DNA of 64,000 bases from Anarhynchus alexandrinus (taxonomy: Eukaryota > Chordata > Aves > Charadriiformes > Charadriidae). The notes under the pieces were generated by a model that saw only the letters and a list, made by a program, of their open reading frames with translations, was not told the DNA's origin and made no database searches. Location of the stretch: positions 1,743,124 to 1,807,123 of the forward strand of contig VUYV01000090.1 in assembly GCA_008711295.1 (NCBI GenBank). Direction: 5' to 3'. The position numbers and the translations under genes were made by a program. How positions within the stretch are numbered: position 1 is the first letter of the stretch; the number at the start of each line of letters is the position of its first letter. This document shows positions 23,395 through 36,624 of the stretch, piece after piece.

Positions 23395-24837
23395 GCACTT
23401 AAAATACTCCATCTCTTTGGGCAGGAAAATGTCAAAGCTGGCCTCTCAGTTTACACTTATGTACGTCCACAAAAAAGACATCAGAAGCCTCCTGCACTTG
23501 AAGGTTAACCATTATTCCTTTAGTTTGAACAGCTAATTAATGCCTGTTGAAAACCTTCCAGTAATGAGTTTTGGGGGATAGAGGGGTGAGGGGCCTTCAC
23601 ACTGACTTATGCTTATTTTAATCTGGTTTCTTTCTTATGTTAAAAAGAGAATTTGCATGGCAAGAAAACCTCCCTAATGGCAGGATTTTATAGTTACAAT
23701 GATCTGTGAATCATAACCCAGTGCACAACAAAACATGGGTGTTCCCACCTCAGTCATTTATCACATCTTTTGATTGCTGTGTTACACATTGCCGGGCTCA
23801 AAGATTGAGAAGCATGAAACTCACTGAAGGTGGCCTTGTAGAATACATCTAATTAACTGCAGTTCCGCTGAAAACTGATGATGTAGAAAGCAGCACCTTC
23901 TACCTCCCTGTTTATCCTGAGAGTCATGTTGGCAGATTGTACTGATAAATATCAGTTTAGTTGTGCTTTATTCTTGTTGAAACTGGAGAGGCAGCAAGAA
24001 GGATCTCTTTGCTCCTCATGCGTCATCAACAGAACTGTTTCCTAAAATGTTGCACCCACTTACCCCTCCTCACTCGACTGAATGTAGTGGCTAATATGAG
24101 TAGAAATGAGAACTTGATTGGGTTTCCATAGTCTTGATTATTATTGATGACATATGGAAGGGGAATAATCCAGTTTGAGATTCCAACCAGAGATCGTCTG
24201 GGTGGAATTTAGGATAACACATTTTTTGTGTTGAAATAAGAACATGGAGAGATTTGAAAAATAAAAATCCACCCTTGTTATGACAGAGAACTGCAGTGGT
24301 TTTGCCATAGAATAGTCTATTCCAAAAGACAGCAGCATCTCTGATATTTTTCATCACAAATCAGCCTTTCAAATGGAGATCAATAAATGAAGTTTGGTAA
24401 AGAAAGGAACAGTCTGGGGCTGGTCTACTGACTTGAATCCAAATGGCTGTTATTTTGGAGGTTGCAGTATGAGTAGCAATTTAATGGGATGTTACAATTT
24501 TATGGCATTCTGCCTTTCCTGATTTTGATCAAAAATGCTGAAAGGCTTCCTTAAGTGTGCTTTATGTGGACATGGCTGGCCAGGACTGAGTCTAGCAGTC
24601 TTACTGAAGTGATACCTGAACTTTAGCAAAATTACTTGAGCTCGAAACTCTTCCCTGTGACTTTCCCCTACTAAAGCTGCTCCTAGCAGAACTGCCTCAC
24701 TGTTCACAGGACTACAGCATGCTGCCGAATTTTCTTATTTCATGCAAGCTGAATTGCGAGTGTACCTGTCTGACATTTGTACAAACTACATTCATTGACA
24801 CTTCCCGCTTGTGACAGTCACAGATAATCCCAGTTCA

Positions 24838-24872
24838 AGGGCCAGATCCTCAGTAGGTATAAATTGACTGTA
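24838..24872. repeat. Possible relic of an old dispersed amniote repeat
   Basis: 'gggccagatcctcagtaggtataaat' closely follows a phrase common in reptile and bird repeats ('gggccagatcctcagctggtgtaaat'). Only this short block is recognisable. A similar weaker block ('tttatacccggtgtaaac') occurs at about 28690-28708. Confidence 0.35.
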
Positions 24873-27410
24873 GTCTGCTGACGTTCAAAAAGCTATTTTG
24901 CTATACATCTTCTTGCAGTCTGACCCTTTCCAAGTTCAGACAAATGCTTTCAGCCGAGCAGCTGATCAGGAATGAACTAACTATTCCTGGAGGAGCTTCA
25001 CGGCTTTGGTGCTCAGTGCTGCAGTCATGGTGTGAGGCACAAGTCGGCTGTGGTACGAGCAGTGTTACTTGAATCATGGAAGTTCAGAGAGCATGTCCCT
25101 ACCCATTCTCTGCGTATGGGAAGTGCACATCAAATATCTGAGAGCTTCCTTTCGGCACTGTGGCAAAATTTTTAATGTGCTCCACTAAACTTAATCTGGT
25201 CTGTGATTAGAGGGCTTTGTCTTGCTATCGTGGAGTTCCTGTGTGAACAGATGCTCTTTAAGAAAAACGCTGACATTCATTTTGCTGATTTTCTATCCTG
25301 TGGCTAAATGGAAGCAAGGAGATACCAGACAGTTGTTCTGTCTTTTTTCAGAATATTAAAAGTATTTATCAAAGCAAAAGGGAAAGATGATATAGGGAAA
25401 CTTAAACATCTGAAGAATTTGTAATGGCAGCATGTAGGTTTTTGAAGTTATATATTGCAAGGCATTTTCTTTACCTTTGCAGATGGTTACACAGTAGAGG
25501 TGGATAAAGGTCCAAATCCCTTCTCTTCTCCCCCGCCCCCAATGCAGTCTGTATAGCAGCAATCTACTGCTCTGTGAGCAAGACGTATGTTGTCTCTTCA
25601 GAAATGGTTGTCTTCTATAGAGTTCTCTCTCAGCTTGCGTGGCTGGGCTCTTACCATGCACTAAAGACTTCATGCGAACAGGTATTCAGCAAACAGCAGA
25701 AGGTGCTGGCTCTTAAGCTTCCTGAATTATTATTCCTGTATCAGTGTAATTTGCTACACGATGTGAGGTGAAAACCTGAATTCCAATCCAGAACCCATAT
25801 TATTATTTTGCAGTACAAGATTTTTGGAGAGCTGTGTTTAAGGGAGGTATTCAGCAAAGCTAGCTTATGCCCCGGCCGCTGGTTCTCCAAGGCTAGCTGC
25901 CAGTGCCTAAAATGGGCCCTTCTGAACCTATTTCCTCCACTCTAGCATGTGACAAGGCTGCCAGCAATACAACTGTCACTTGCAATGTCTGACATTTGGC
26001 AGGTCTGAGGAATAATGTTCTAAACCCGCAATATTTCTCTCTCAGAACTACAGGGAATGCTGGAAATACTTATGGCTATGTACATTTATCGTAGCCCATC
26101 CTATTTCCAGGTTTATTCCAGCAAGGACGTCTCACTCTAAGTGGCGTGTAACATTTTGTATTTAATTGTGTTTTGGCAGGTGGGTTATGGAGGAGAAACG
26201 GTTTAATCAGAATTGTTTGTTCAAGTATGGGGCTGTTTTGGTGAATCCTGCCTGCTTTTCTGTATTTCTGCTGTGTGTTTTTAGGTGGTGTGTATCGCAC
26301 ACTAAACAGAAAACAGCAGACTGGAGTGCCATTGATGCTTGAAGTGCAGAGTCCATTACACGTGATGTCAGACATTTCTGACAAATGTTCCGACACTATC
26401 AAACCTTTTATCAATTTAAGAGTAACCTTGTCACAGTAATCTGTCAAACTGTTCATATAACTAAAGGAAAACAAGTCATCGTAGGCTGTACAGTAGCTGA
26501 GTAAATAAAAAAAAATTGCTACTGGAAGATTTTCTTTTTGTGTGGTTCTAATCCTCAGCATTTGGTTTAGCGTGTGTCCAGCAAAGTTGCATCAAATTCT
26601 CTTCTGTATTGGGGAGCTGTTAGGTTGCGCTGTGTCTTTTGGGACTTTGTACAGTGACTCTGTCAAAGGTTAGATTGAAATAGAGTGAATAGGAATGTTT
26701 AGCAAGCAGAAATATGTTGTTCTTTTACATATATGTCTTCTGGATTTTCATAAACACTGAGTAAAGCAACTTCCAAAAATGGACCTAGGCCTCTCTCAAC
26801 CTTTTTTGATCTTTTTAAAAAAGAGGCTTTATACCCATCTGTGATCATATTGATCACCAAAACTTATTAGACTAAAAATTTGATTTTAAAATATTTCATT
26901 AAAATAATAGAAAATATCACATTATTAGCATTTATTTCTCTGAGGTATGCAGTCTCTGCTGATGCAGTATTACAAACCATTATACATGTATCTTCACCAT
27001 CAAAATATGCTTTTCATCCAAAAGAAAGATAATCAACCTTAAGATGTAAAATTATAGATTATAGTCGGAAAAATGTGCATGGTGTGTCACTCTACAAGCA
27101 AAACATAAATGATTATCTCTGAAATATTCATAATATGTCACTCTAATTTTCATGCATGGTGTTATATTTCATCCAGAAGAATTCAAAAATTCTCTTAAAA
27201 ACATACGCAGATGGCTTAGTCCCCTGTTGGTATACTGGACACATCCCGTTCTTGCTAACTACATCCCGGTGGAGGTAGATCGAGGGAAATCTCTCGCACA
27301 AATTAAACATTTGAGCTGTATTACTTTGAAACATTTTTCATTTCAAAAACTCACAGTCTGTCTCTCAGGATTTTGGTCTTTCTATCTGTCTTTTCTTACA
27401 TGTTTGCACT

Positions 27411-27466
27411 GGAGAAGACTTAGACCCAAAACTTTTTTAAAAGGTAAAAAAAGTTTTGGAGAAGAC
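27411..27466. repeat. Perfect 13-bp inverted repeat flanked by 9-bp direct repeats
   Basis: CCAAAACTTTTTT (27426-27438) and its exact reverse complement AAAAAAGTTTTGG (27447-27459) are separated by 8 nt. GGAGAAGAC occurs at 27411-27419 and again at 27458-27466, overlapping the right arm by two bases. The arrangement resembles a tiny inserted palindrome with a target duplication, or a template-switch product. Confidence 0.75.
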
Positions 27467-30400
27467 AATGGGGATTTGGGAAAAGAGATATAAACCATCT
27501 CTTCCTCATCCTCCGNGAACAACATATGACTTAAAAAAAGCCTTGTGCATTGCGCTGTTAAGACATTGGCATGTATTCAAAAGATAATCCCCGTCCATCT
27601 TGATTCAGTCATGAATATTTCATGCCCAGTCTATAGTCTGAAAGAAAGCTACTTCAAACTTCTAGTGTCTGATAGTTTAAACTTACATATGTTTTTGTCC
27701 TGATTTAGTCCTCCCACCTTGTGCCTATAATGTGCCTTCAGAAATCTTTTTGCATCTGCTTTGTTCTTATTGTTTGGACTAGCTATCTCATCGCTCTTCA
27801 ACAAGTTTTGACTTCTTTGTGGTCCAGAGTAAAATTAAAGGACTTAATTAAGACAACAATAGTAAAAATATCTAAACTTGAAGAGGAACAAGTCTGTATG
27901 CTGCTCAGGCATACATAGTTTCTAGATCCATGTTTTGTGCAGATTACTCAAGGTTTTGTGTTGGGGATTTTGTTGTTTGGTTGTTGTTGGGTTTTTTTTT
28001 CTGAAAGTATGGTGATTGTCTCCTTGACAAGTCATCAAGTGTGAGATTTTAGCCTCTCGTTCCATTCTGAACGTCCTTGGTTTTGTCCCTGTGCAATGTC
28101 TGAATAAATATTCAGGCTGCCACTGTTTGGATTCTGCTAAAGGGCTAGCCCCAAGGATAATGTAACTGAGGTTATTAATTGAAAATACACACATTACTTT
28201 ACTTAAATCCTGGACTATTTTTGAAATGAACTGTGTGCATTCCTTTTGCCCCCACAGAAAACTGCTGAGTTCATCGAGGTTTCAGAGGGGTTCAAGGTGA
28301 CTTTCAGGACAGGGTCTTTTGATAATAGCTGCAACAAGTATGACATTTTCAATTAGACCGAGCTTTATAGCAAGCTTATGATACCTATTTCTGCCATGTG
28401 TTAATACAGTAGGAGTTTGAAGATCCTGGCTATTTTTATACTTCTTTTCTTTTGTGAAGATAACAAGAAGTCCATCCTGTATGAGAACTGATGAAATGAA
28501 GGTGTGGGGGAAGTAAGTTCCCTTCCTTTCCTTTTTTTGAGCATTAAAATGTTAATTAAAAATAATTACAGTGAACTATAAATAAAATAAAGGTTAACCC
28601 AAATAAGATCCCCATAGTGAGCTCAAAAGCAGAAAGACCAAAAGAATTCCTGGAATAATTTTTTTTGTTCTACAATGAAGTCAGACCAAATTTATACCCG
28701 GTGTAAACTGGTGTTCTTATCCTGGCCCTGGTGAAGACCAAACCCAAACTATCTGAGACATACGTAGCTGTAGAGTGTTAGCCTACATCTGTTCCAGTAT
28801 TTTTAAGAAGTAATCTTTGGAGACTTAAAGGAATTTACTGCGTTTTTTAACCTTGTGTATGTTAAAGCAAGGTGCACTGTGGCTTCAATATTAATTTAAA
28901 CAGAACAACATAATCTAAATTTCTCCTGTAATTAATATCAGCTGACACCATTGCTCTGTGATATAGCAAAGACTGAAAGGGCACGAAGGGGAGAGCGTTC
29001 ATTCAGTGGGATTAGCTCATATAGGAACCATGTGGCATCATATAGAGTAGTTCCTGCTTAAATCTTCGTAGATGTTTTGGTTCAGTGTATCCTGGTAATA
29101 TGAGAACTGTGAATGGCTCTGAAATCCGCTGGAGAGATCAGTCTTCGTGGGAACCAAAGAAATGCCGACACTTGAGGGGAAGGAAAAAAACCTCCAAAAC
29201 CCCCCAGATTTTCTTTGTTATTCCAAGTAAAATTGGGAAAGCAAAGTCCCAAGAAGGGTGTACTGTTGGGCTAAGCACAGCAAAGGTGTCCTGCTGGACT
29301 AAATATACTGATTCAAGGCAACGAGGGAACTACATGAGTTTGTTCCTCTCATTTGTTAATGTGTGTGTGCTCAGACAAGAGAAAAACAAACTGATGGGTC
29401 AACTTGGAGAAATCTGTGTTCTTTCGAAGTTCTTTGTATCACAGACATTTCCTAAAAGTTTATTAAGAGGGGCGGGAAAGGGAAAAGAAATTAATTTCAG
29501 GTTAAAGTCAAAATGCCTTTGATCAGGAACCAAATGGTGAACATTAAGAATGTGTAGACACAAAAGCAGAGGAACCTAATGCCATGGACATGATTTGTTA
29601 ATTCTTGCATTGAAGACATCTTCATAGTGCTGGTGCTTATTAATGCTGTTAGAAACATTGTGGGGTTGGGGTTGCTCTCTGGGTCTGAAATTGTACAAGG
29701 GAGTGAACTTGTATTTCATCTGAGGGACCTCTTGGTTTCTGAAATCAGTTGATTTGCAGTTTTGCACTCAGTTATATAAATATTACATCTCCGCAGTGTG
29801 TAAATATGGGTATGGATGTGCGCAGGTTTTCTTCTCCTTTACCTAATATGATTTAAAAATTATTTGTATATTAATTCCCCATTAAAATCATCTCCAAATG
29901 TCTTCCATTGTTAAAAACAAACATTAAGTTGCCCCAGTAGGCAACGAACTGATCCTCTTCTTACCTAGCCTCTTTCATCAGGGGAAAACAAAACTCTAGG
30001 TCAGCAAAAGCCCACAGCACTACAGAGAGCTCCATCTGGGATGTGAACGTTCTCATTGTCAGGAAGAAAGGCAGAAAAATAATCTGCGTAAAGTAATAAA
30101 TGAGCACCTGCACTCTTCCCTGTTTTGAATGTGCCCGTCTTTTCACTGGAGTGTGACAGAGTGTCAGTGAGAGTTTCTCATCTCCTTTCAAGTTGGATGA
30201 ACCTGATTTAATGGAAGATAGGGGAGGAGGCAGCGTTCTCAGACACTGCTGCTGAAAACACTTCTTCTGATGAATTTTAATTAAAGTCCTTGGGAAAAAA
30301 AAGCCCACAACAAGACAGAGATCTCATAACAGCAATATTGAGTCTTCCATGTAGTGGTGTGAAGGGCATGACTTAACAGCCACTTGTTTTGCTTACGGTG

Positions 30401-30912
30401 CAGGAGGAGGGTTGAGATAGAAAGAGGGCAAACACACTTAATGAGCTGCTTCTGACCTGTTCTGAGATGTGTGTGTTTCCAGTCTTTCCTTGTCTTCTTT
30501 CTTTCTCCACCTCTCCAGCATATTTTGTGTGCAGCCAGTCAACCATGGTATCACCACCCGTCCATGAGGCTATTGATGTAAGCATTTAAGAGTCTGAAAA
30601 CGCTCATGGCCAAAAACTGCCCAAAGGACGAGAAGCGCTCTGCACAGTGCACGTCTGTCAGACAAATGTCTGGTTTTGTAATGTCGGTGTTGCTCTGTGG
30701 AAGGGCCTTCGTGACCACGGGGCTCTTGACAGTCTGAATTTTCCAGCCCCTCAAGGCATTCTGTAAAACTGTGGTGCTCGGCTTCCGCTTTCCAGTGAGG
30801 AGGCTGATTAATGTGCTGGTTTGACAAAGGTTCCTTAACTGCTGTCCTTTGAGTGGTTGTGCTCTGGTTTTTGATTTGTTGGTTTTGTGGTTTTGGTTTT
30901 TGTTTTTTTTTT

Positions 30913-30937
30913 TTTCTTAATGGGNTTTCTTAATGGG
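30913..30937. other. 12-bp exact duplication around an ambiguous base
   Basis: TTTCTTAATGGG at 30913-30924 recurs at 30926-30937 with N between (30925), directly after a T homopolymer. This looks like an assembly or base-calling artefact rather than biology. Confidence 0.7.
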
Positions 30938-31598
30938 AATAGTGACAATGAAAGCTCTGGTTATGTTTGGTTCTTCTGTTTTGAAGCTCATCCATGTCCT
31001 TTAGATTTGTATTCATTTTTGGTATTTGTTCTAAATTCTGTGATGTTAAGTTCAGTGGGTTTTTCTGATCTGTTGTCCTTTGGGAATTTGATGGCAGCAG
31101 CGGGAAAGCAGAACCGATGGCTGTGGCTGTATTACCTGCACAGAGAGCAGAGAAGGAAGTAGGAAGTTGTCTGATTGGGATATGGTTTACACTCCTTAGG
31201 AGTCACCAACTTTTGGGAGAGGATGGAGACACACTGTTCATGTTCTGACATTTGTGTAGCAGAAATGTTTCCGTAACCTTTCTCTAGAAGGTATGACGCA
31301 GATAATGTTCTGATGTGTTTGAGAAATACATTGTCCTAAAGCTTTGCTGGAAGGAAACAATACCAGCTATGCNGGGAAGTGGCAGGCCAACTTTGATGGC
31401 AAAGCTATTGAATATTATCAGCACGAAAACAAAAATGTCATTGTGTTCAGCTGCTAGACTTTCCCATACCGTTCCAAACAAGCATCGACAAGAGCTCTGT
31501 GCTATGCAGCATGCAATGTCCTTCATTCCAAGTATTTGGTAACTTCCCAGAATTATTTGTGTGACAAGCGCTGCTGCTAGATTTGTGTTAAAAACTGA

Positions 31599-31616
31599 TT
31601 TTTTTTTTTTTTTTTT
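31599..31616. repeat. Poly(T) homopolymer
   Basis: A run of 18 T followed by AAAG. No gene-like sequence adjoins it. Confidence 0.95.
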
Positions 31617-32290
31617 AAAGATGTTCGCTAGAGGAGGAATTTCTTAGAATTTTTGAAACTACGTCAGAGATTTTATGTCTGCCTTGTTATAAAACACAGA
31701 CAGGAAAGATGGAATGCATTCAGCTAATTTTTAAAAGATGTTGATCTGAGAGAGATCTGAAAAGGTTTTCTCTTTCTTTGGGCATGTATTTTCTGTGTCC
31801 CCATCATGAGCTCTAGGGAAAGTGGAGGTCTCTGGATTTTGGTTTTCTTGGAAAGCACCTAGCCACAGCTCTGGGGGCAACCCCAAATAAAATAATGAAG
31901 GTAACAGCAATGTGGAAATATAGGTCCTATTCTGAAATAAGCTCTCCGCCAACAGACACCCAGCCTCATAAAAGCTTCATGGAAGCACAGCAGTCTGTTC
32001 AAATAGCAGTTATTGCAGGATCACAGCCATGTTATTGTTTCAGTGTAATACAGGTAATAAGTGCAGCATTTATGGCTATTACTGCCTGGTGATCACATAA
32101 AAAAAAAAAAAGAACACAGACATGCTTTCCTTACTTCAGCTTCCCAGTTCAGCATTTCCATATACTCCTGGGGTTATAATCCAATTATGAAACTTCAATT
32201 ATTTTCTGTAATTCACTGATTCAAGAACAACATTAACTTCTTAGTTTCTTTATAGTAGGGAACTAGTAATTAAAAGGGATAAAATAATTC

Positions 32291-32370
32291 ACAGATTCAT
32301 AAAATTTAAGGTCCAGAAGAGACCAAGGGATGGTCTACCACTATTTTCTGGTTGATTCAGGTCCTTAAAT
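32291..32370 (-). mobile_element. Old CR1/L3-type LINE 3' end relic
   Basis: 'cagattcataaaatttaagg' followed by 'tccagaagagaccaaggga' and a 'tggtctacca' block resembles the minus-strand 3' end of old amniote CR1-type elements ('tcatagattt-aaggccagaagggacc-...-tctagtctgacc'). It is short and diverged. Confidence 0.6.
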
Positions 32371-34472
32371 TTCCCTTATTTGCTCCTGGACTGAATATAG
32401 CAATTTATTTTGATGTAAAGAATATGTTCCAGAAAATCACACGCTCTGGATGTGAAGATATGAAAGCAACAGAAATCCTATCACTGTTGCTAACAGTTTG
32501 TTCCCGTTAACTGTGTTCACTGGTCAGAATTTCTGACCGACTTCCAAATCAACTTTCTGGTTTTAATTTTTACCTGTTGGTTCTTGGTGTAATCAGATTA
32601 AGGACCTTTCAGATTCTTTCCCTCTCCCTCTGTCCTCCTCCCAGATGTACTTAGGCACTATAATCAAGTCACTTTTCAGAATTTTTTTCTTTAATAATCA
32701 AAATAGATGGAGCTGACTTAAGACAGTTTTCTCCAGCCTTTGGATAATTTCATCAAGGACTGCAGGGGTCATTGAAATGTTTTTAAAACTAATTATTTGA
32801 GGTTAGAAATAGTTTTCTTTTCATGTTTATGGAGATTTGTTATTATGTGTAGTTTATATAACTACATCTGCTTATACATGTCCTTCAGTGGGTGAAATGT
32901 ATCACTGGAACATCTATGTTCCTGAGCAGGACAAATGATGCTCAAACACTGCTGTGGTGTCCTAGGAGAAGTGTAAGGAGGTGCAATATGTGGTCTGTGG
33001 AGATCCCAGCACACTGGTACTGGCACTATGTCAGAAGCAGAAGCTCATCACTCCACCTGAGTTTTTGATTGCCTTTAATTGTAAAACAGATGTCTGTCCA
33101 TCCTTGGCTTTGAGTAACAAAAACACATATGATGAGAAAACTGCAGCAGCCTTGAAACTTTATTTTAAAAAGTAAAGAATTTGGATCTAAGCCATACCTA
33201 GCTTCATTTTGTAGAACTTAATTTCTCTACTCATCTTTAATGTTACTTGTCCCCTCTACTTTACTTAAATCAACACCAAGTTTAGGATTGTCAATTAAAT
33301 GGAGTATGGCTATGAAGTTTTTTAATTACAATAATTTAGTGCAAATATTTCAATATAAAGTTTATTAAGTGCCTTATGAATTGCATAACAAATGAATTCC
33401 TATCACATATACAAACATACAGCCAGTTCAAGGAGCTGAAGGGTTCACATAGGTCAATCTCTTGACTCTTGGAATAAAATGAATTCAAAGCAATTGCTTC
33501 TAAGTGGAAAGAAAAACTGATGGCTACCGTGGAGCAAAATGGAACATGACCAAGTCATTGGTGGGGTTTAAATCAAAGCAGGGCAGTATACCCATGGCAT
33601 GAATTTGCTTATTGCCTAATATAAGAATTGGACTAAAGACATGATAGATTGCAGGTCTTGCAGACGTGGGAACAGGCTATAATGATACAGGTATTAAATA
33701 CTATCAGCACTTTTAGGACTTATAGTTGTTTCATGTCTATTTTCAGCAAGTGGTTAGAAAAACCTGGCTTTGTTGTAACATGGATTTGCAGTCTTTAGTT
33801 CTTGTTAGGTTCCTGCATTTGTTTGTTGGGTCTTACTACACTTAGACATAGAGAAACAAGAATTTATCTAATAACAAGGCCACATCGCTTGTCCCTGCTG
33901 TGTCCCTTGCCATGCTGTTCCCATGGTATGCTGGGGACATGGAACTGGTGTTAGATGAGCGCTAGCAGCTGAATCTCCCACTGCTGCTGGGTAAGTATAG
34001 CTCTACCAGCCAGCATAGGAGGCGTTTCGTGGTGAGGAAGAGGTGGGTCAGAGTGGCAAGAAGAGTGACTAGAATACATTGCGACTCCTCAGATGATGTT
34101 GTCTGTCAGTACAGTTTAGTGTGTACTGACCCAACTACGTGGAACAGACTTAAATTCTTTGTCCTCCCTCATTCTTTTTTCCATTGCCTCCCCACTCCCT
34201 CCATGTGTTATTATGTTTTATTCCCTAATGCAGTCCTCCTCTAAAGAGGGATATTTCTGCACAGTAGTCGGGCTCATCATTTGCCTAGTAGGTGCCGGTT
34301 AGCAGTGCAAGGATATTGATGAGAAAGCTTGTGTTAAATCTCCCTTTGGAAGCTGCCCTAGAATTGTTACAACTCACGTACACGTGGCATTTTAATCTCT
34401 CCGCAAAGACTCCTGAAAGGGATTTTTAAAGGACTGCACCACTAGTTAGTAGCTGTCACCAGTGTGTGAGGC

Positions 34473-34776
34473 ACGCTCTCAGCGGAGAATTTAGCAGCCC
34501 TCCGTTGCACCTGGAGTCGAAATGTCGCCAAGTAAATACATCTCTATCTCTTCAGACTGCCAAGTCACGGCAGCACCGCGCAGGACTCGGGATGTTGAGC
34601 TCGAGAGAGGGATCTCGGCACCGTCAGCAGATTCCCCGGGGCTGGGCACCTTTTTCAGCCAGGGGACCTGCTGCGGCAGGCCGTCTGGTGGGGGACGGCG
34701 AGGCGAGTTCGACATGCCGAGGGCTCGCGGGATTCAGGCCGTGTGCCAGCAGCAAAGTGCTCGTCGCCTCCTAACG
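34473..34776. promoter_or_regulatory. Intronic CpG island
   Basis: I counted 26 CpG dinucleotides by eye in about 304 bp, in sequence near 60% GC, which is close to the number expected without CpG depletion. Sequence on both sides is AT-rich and CpG-poor. There is no repeat signature. It contains overlapping open frames on both strands, as expected from base composition. Such isolated intragenic islands often mark alternative promoters, antisense transcripts or poised enhancers; which applies here cannot be told from sequence. Confidence 0.6.
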
Positions 34777-36486
34777 AGGTAGCCCTCCAGTCCTGCTATC
34801 AGGAGGTCTGCAGCTGGTCTGCTTAATGGTATTTAGCAACAGTATGTGCAGTAAAGCATGCTCTCCTATTACACAGAAATCCACTAATGCTGGCATCAAG
34901 AGCGGCGGGTAATTCAATCACACCCACAAAAATGATATTAACATAACATTAAAGAGCTGTGTAGACTAGCAAAAGACAGGAAATTATGGAGTTCAGGCTT
35001 GAAACTTTATCCTTAACTCACCCATATTGTGCCGAGGTATTTGGAAATTTCCACAGAGCGTGTGATTTTATGGAACCTACAGTGGGGTGGATTGTCCTGT
35101 TTGTCTGCGGAGGATTTCCTCAGCTAACATCAGCCAGCATTAGTGAGAATTATATAAAGAAATCCTGGCACAATTTACACAGTGTAGCTGGACAATGTGA
35201 GCTTTAAATATGAATTTCTTGGCTTGGGCAGTTTACCCACCCCAGCATTTCTGAAGTGCTGCATCAGGTGTTAGCTACGTTAACTTTTTTCAGACCAAGT
35301 TGCAGCTCAGTAGCTAAGCCCCTCTCCTAATTTCAAAACTAATTTTTAGGGGTGGGATTTTTCTGTTCAAGAGTCACTAAAAAGGTTTTGTTTGGTTTTG
35401 TTTTAAATTTACCTTTTGATTTAAATACACTGCTGCTATTTGTTTGAGGTAAATTCACTGGAACTAAGCTGAATTATACTAAAAAAAAACCCCAAAGGTC
35501 TACACACATCTTTGGACCTTATTCATATTTTTCCTCATTTTTTGTCCTGCTGGAACTTGTAATGCAATTCAGTAAGCAAGTTAACTTTATCACATAAAAA
35601 TCCTTGGTTGGAAATGGAAGAAGAGAAGGTGTTGACTAACCTCATCTTCTTCCTTGTGATTTCCAGTCTTCCATTGCATCTCCCTGTACCAGCAGGGACA
35701 AGGGGAAGTTCTTGCAAGGACCCCATGGGTCAAGGAGGAGGCAGGGAATCAATTTGCAGTCTATCCACGAGGAGGTTTATAGAGAAGGCTTAAGCTGTTT
35801 TGTGAGTACAGTAGTTTTATTTTGAGCCACCAAGAGCTAAGGGCAGAATTGTCTCTCACTCCGAGGACGGGACATCACTGCAATCAAACATAAGATGGCA
35901 GATCTCCCAGAGATGGTGAAGCCAGCAGGTACACTGCTTGCAAAGCAGCTAAAACAGCAAAAAGTGCAGCTCCCAGATATTTTCTCACATCTTCAGGCAG
36001 GTTTTGCAGGCTGTGCTGAAATGCATTCTGCCCTTGGATACCCTGATACTAGTGCCCAAGTAAAACCAACATGAGCTCAAGACATGTCTGATTTAGAGTT
36101 CATTCCCACATGGCTCTGGGAGAGAGGGAACTCTGCGATGGTCGTTATTTGGGGGAGATTTAAAAATTTTAATCTAGTGCAGTGGAAGTAAAGAGTGAAA
36201 GAAACCAGCAAGAATTATTTCACTCTCATAATAGGTCATTTGGAGATTTTGTATGGTATTTTCTGGAGATGGAGAACTCTTAGTATGGTTAAGATCTGAG
36301 GTTGTTCTGATTTCCCCCCTGTGTGCTTTCTGTGCTAAGGAACTGGGGAGGAGTGCCACCGTGTCTGTCTCTGTGGTGAACAGGATGGTCATTAATGACC
36401 ATGCATAGAACAGTAGGATGGCTGTATCCTAGGGGAAATCAATTTTCTGCAGAGAGCCGGGCTTGTAAAGAGTAGAAAATTTCCAC

Positions 36487-36624
36487 TGAAGAGGAGGGGG
36501 GGAAGGGGAGACAAACTTGGCAGAGCAGGGATTAAAAAATACAAAGGCTTCAAAAGTGAGGGAAGACTCAAAAGGCTTTCTGTTCAAGGTGGATTTCTTC
36601 CACCCACCCCCCCTCCCCCCCCCA
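36487..36624. repeat. G-rich tract and C-rich tract in the same short segment
   Basis: A G-run segment (36491-36510, seven consecutive G in GGAGGGGGGG) is followed about 95 bp later by a C-run segment (36599-36624, runs of seven and nine C). Ten bases are mutually complementary. The C tract ends in CAG and so also resembles a splice acceptor. Confidence 0.7.

Noticed and set aside
26076..26561. 161-codon minus-strand open frame
   Set aside because: No domain, signal or family is recognisable and no splice context supports it; probably chance.
29085..29522. 145-codon plus-strand open frame
   Set aside because: Low-information basic product without recognisable family and no promoter or splice evidence.
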